From: Gallionella sp.
GTDB lineage: Bacteria; Pseudomonadota; Gammaproteobacteria; Burkholderiales; Gallionellaceae
Length of the DNA: 7,428 bases
Assembly: GCA_004298605.1 (NCBI GenBank)
Contig: SCPW01000319.1
Location: 1 to 7,428 of the forward strand
Direction of reading: 5' to 3'
Under the pieces are notes generated by a model that did no database searches, had not been told where the DNA came from, and was given only the letters and a program-made list of their open reading frames with translations. Shown piece by piece: positions 5,730 to 7,428 of this stretch. The position numbers and the translations under genes were made by a program. The first letter of the stretch is position 1. Each line of letters starts with the position of its first letter.

Positions 5730-6191
5730 ATGCGAAATTTGGTAAGTGTTTTATTTTTGTCGCTCGGCCTGATCGGCACATCCGCCAGCGCGGCGGCAAC
5801 ATCCTGGCACTCGCTTGCACCCGCGCAACAGGAGGCGCTTGCCCCTCTGTCGCAGCAGTGGGACAAGCTGCCCGAACAGCAGCAGAACCGTTTGCTCAAA
5901 ACAGCGAAGCGTTACCCGCACCTTACCACCGAACAGAAACGGCGCTTCCGCAACCGCCTGGAAGCGTGGAGCAAATTAACTCCCGAACAACGTGAAGCCG
6001 CCCGTAAAAAATATCAAGCCTTCAGCAAAGTGCCCGCAGAACGGCGCGAGCAGGTAAAACGTATGGTCAAGCAAGGCCAGGCAGAAAAGGCCGCTCCGAC
6101 AATCTCAGGACAGGCCGCTTCGGCAGGCTCGGGGCAGGCTTTGCAACCTGCCAGCGGCATCCCCGCTGCGCCGCCGGCAATTCAACCGTAA
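5730..6191 (+). CDS. DUF3106 family secreted helical-repeat protein
   Basis: A 153-residue protein assigned to DUF3106. A signal peptide (about residues 1-21, ending GTSASA) exports it to the periplasm. The mature part holds five copies of an 18-residue unit, (W/Y/F)-x-x-(L/V)-(T/P/A)-x-(E/Q)-Q/R, with the Leu/Val at 29, 47, 65, 83 and 101, the aromatic at 26, 44, 62, 80 and 98. Copies include LTTEQKRR and LTPEQREA, which recall the LTxxQ motifs of periplasmic Spy/CpxP/ZraP proteins. From residue 120 on it is Ala/Pro/Gly/Ser-rich and likely disordered. No Shine-Dalgarno is visible before the ATG; it follows DUF3619 by 21 bases and probably depends on the same mRNA. The stop codon abuts that of lptG on the other strand. 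Function is not known; a periplasmic sensor or chaperone for the sigma cassette is an inference. Confidence 0.85.
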   Translation: MRNLVSVLFLSLGLIGTSASAAATSWHSLAPAQQEALAPLSQQWDKLPEQQQNRLLKTAKRYPHLTTEQKRRFRNRLEAWSKLTPEQREAARKKYQAFSKVPAERREQVKRMVKQGQAEKAAPTISGQAASAGSGQALQPASGIPAAPPAIQP

Positions 6192-7268
6192 TTAACGTCT
6201 TTCCGTCCACCACAGCATCGCCATACCCAGCAACAAAAACAAGCCCGTCATCGCCGTGGCGCTGGCGAAGGGTTGCCAGTCGTTGATCGCGCCCAAACTG
6301 GCGAACAGCCTGCCAACAAAGTGGAACACCAGGCCCAGCACGATGCCCATGAACACCATTGCCCCGATTCCCCCGGCGCGCCGATGGTAAGACGCAAACG
6401 GCAACGCCAGCAACATCATCACCATCAACGCAAACGGATAAACCAGCTTGCTCCACATGGCGATTTCATAGCGCGCGCTCTTTTGGCGGTTATCCCTCAA
6501 GTGCCTGGTGTATTGGTACAGATCGTAGGCGGACATTTGTTCCGGCGCCACCAGCAACACGCTCAAAAGACCCGGCGTCAGAGCCGAACGCCATTCCTGG
6601 CTGGCGGAGGCGTTGATGCGGGTTCCCTGCTTATCGAAGCGCGTCTCCAGCACATTTTCGAGCCGCCAGCGCTCCTCCCCGATAAAACTTGCCCGCCTGG
6701 CATTGATAATCGCTTGCAGATGATGGGTTTCATCGAACCGGTAAATGTTGATATCCGACAAGCTGGTGTCCAGCATCACGTTTTTCACGTTCACGAAGCT
6801 ACGGCCATCCTTGACCCATACCCCCGAGCGGAATTCCTTGAGCGAAACCTGCGCATTCTGGGCTTTCATGCGCAATTGCTTGGCCACCTGCTCGCTGGGC
6901 GGAGCGAGGTACTCGCCGCTGACAAAACTCAACACCACCAATGGCAGCGCAATTTTGAACAGCGCGCCCATCATCTGCCACAGCGATGCGCCGGAAGCGC
7001 GGTAAACGGTCAACTCCGAGCTTGCCGCCATTTGCACCAGCGCGAAAATGGTGCCCACCAGCGCCGCCACCGGAAACAATTCATAGATATGCCCCGGAAT
7101 GGTCAGCGCCACAAACAGCAATACATAACCCAGGTGATATTCCCCCTGCCCCATCACATTCAGTTCGCGGATCAGATCCATGAAAGCGAACAGCATGATG
7201 AGCGCGGCGAACACCAGCGCGATGCTGAGGTAAATTTCGCGACCGAGATGGCGGGCCAGCAGTTTCAC
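6192..7268 (-). CDS. lptG: LPS export ABC transporter permease LptG
   Basis: Inner-membrane subunit of the LptB2FG transporter, which extracts lipopolysaccharide from the inner membrane and passes it to LptC and the LptA bridge. Length 358 residues, as expected. Topology follows the family: TM1 about 12-32, TM2 about 47-78 region, TM3 about 101-119, a periplasmic beta-jellyroll domain from about 125 to 265 (for example VWVKDGRSFVNVKNV), then three C-terminal TM helices near 275-294, 301-322 and 334-353. The cytoplasmic coupling segment SSELTVYRASGAS (about 83-95), which contacts LptB, is intact. The start is GTG at 7268; its bases GTGA overlap the lptF stop, and a purine-rich GGGAGAGG precedes it. 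This is the usual lptF-lptG operon order. It converges on the DUF3106 gene with stops touching and no terminator between them. Confidence 0.96.
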   Translation of the reverse strand: MKLLARHLGREIYLSIALVFAALIMLFAFMDLIRELNVMGQGEYHLGYVLLFVALTIPGHIYELFPVAALVGTIFALVQMAASSELTVYRASGASLWQMMGALFKIALPLVVLSFVSGEYLAPPSEQVAKQLRMKAQNAQVSLKEFRSGVWVKDGRSFVNVKNVMLDTSLSDINIYRFDETHHLQAIINARRASFIGEERWRLENVLETRFDKQGTRINASASQEWRSALTPGLLSVLLVAPEQMSAYDLYQYTRHLRDNRQKSARYEIAMWSKLVYPFALMVMMLLALPFASYHRRAGGIGAMVFMGIVLGLVFHFVGRLFASLGAINDWQPFASATAMTGLFLLLGMAMLWWTERR

Positions 7269-7428
7269 GCCCTCTCCCCGCCCCTTTTACCCCGGGAATT
7301 CGCCAGCGCCCTGCGCAGTGAAAACAGCGTCATGCGGCGGTAAAACATCAGCACCGTTATCGCCAGCATCACCGCATGTATCCCCAGCAGCCCGGCGCCG
7401 GGCGACAGCTTGCCCTGGCCGACCCAGG
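7265..7428 (-). CDS. lptF: LPS export ABC transporter permease LptF, C-terminal fragment
   Basis: Only the last 53 codons are in the window; the rest lies beyond the right edge. The translation starts WVGQGKLSPGAGLLGIHAV, a periplasmic WxxxGxLxP loop typical of the last TM hairpin of LptF, and goes on into the final membrane helix MLAITVLMFYRR and a basic cytoplasmic tail (RRALANSRGKRGGERA). The TGA (7267-7265) overlaps the lptG GTG start, which fits translational coupling of two subunits made in equal amounts for LptB2FG. The fragment alone is short, so the name rests on this pattern plus the lptG overlap. Confidence 0.88.
   Translation of the reverse strand, partial: WVGQGKLSPGAGLLGIHAVMLAITVLMFYRRMTLFSLRRALANSRGKRGGERA

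Noticed and set aside
6273..7343. Long open frame on + opposite lptG
   Set aside because: It is antisense to clear lptG and lptF coding sequence, is rich in His/Gln/Arg as expected of a complementary-frame artefact, and has no ribosome binding site.

Overview
The window looks like chromosomal DNA of a betaproteobacterium. This rests on gene content: a Burkholderia/Neisseria-type trimeric porin, a single-gene leuA, the lptF-lptG pair, and an ECF sigma - DUF3619 - DUF3106 cluster that I associate with Betaproteobacteria (Nitrosomonadales/Burkholderiales). A more exact placement is not supported. Codon use is GC-rich and even throughout. I see no insertion sequence, phage gene, tRNA, rRNA or CRISPR array.

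Layout. (1) 1-1019: the 3' part of a porin gene on + with a clear intrinsic terminator. (2) 1042-1383 on -: a small BamE/SmpA-like lipoprotein converging on the porin. (3) 1384-1733: a 350-base divergent region. Its right half holds an extended -10 promoter whose predicted start lands on the ATG of a short leucine-rich reading frame, so it looks like a leuL-type leader translated from a leaderless mRNA, followed by leuA (1734-3269). (4) 3377-4105 on -: a secreted Sel1-repeat protein with a TTG start and a consensus -10. It is divergent from (5), a small exported protein of unknown function with a natural His-rich tail (4263-4691). (6) 4792-6191 on +: a compact three-gene set with an ECF sigma factor that appears to start at CTG, a one-TM protein (DUF3619) overlapping it by ATGA, and a secreted DUF3106 protein built of exact 18-residue repeats. 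(7) 6192-7428 on -: lptG and the end of lptF, overlapping by GTGA. lptG converges on the DUF3106 gene with no base between the stop codons.

How the genes work together. Envelope functions dominate: porin, lipoprotein, LPS export (LptFG), exported Sel1 and unknown proteins. The most interesting unit is the sigma/DUF3619/DUF3106 set. Its order and topology (cytoplasmic sigma, single-TM protein, periplasmic helical protein with LTxEQ motifs) resemble sigma/anti-sigma/periplasmic-sensor systems such as CnrH/CnrY/CnrX or RpoE/Rse. This reading is an inference. The second notable feature is the leuA leader, which points to leucine-responsive control by translation of a leader peptide, though no canonical U-tract terminator is visible.
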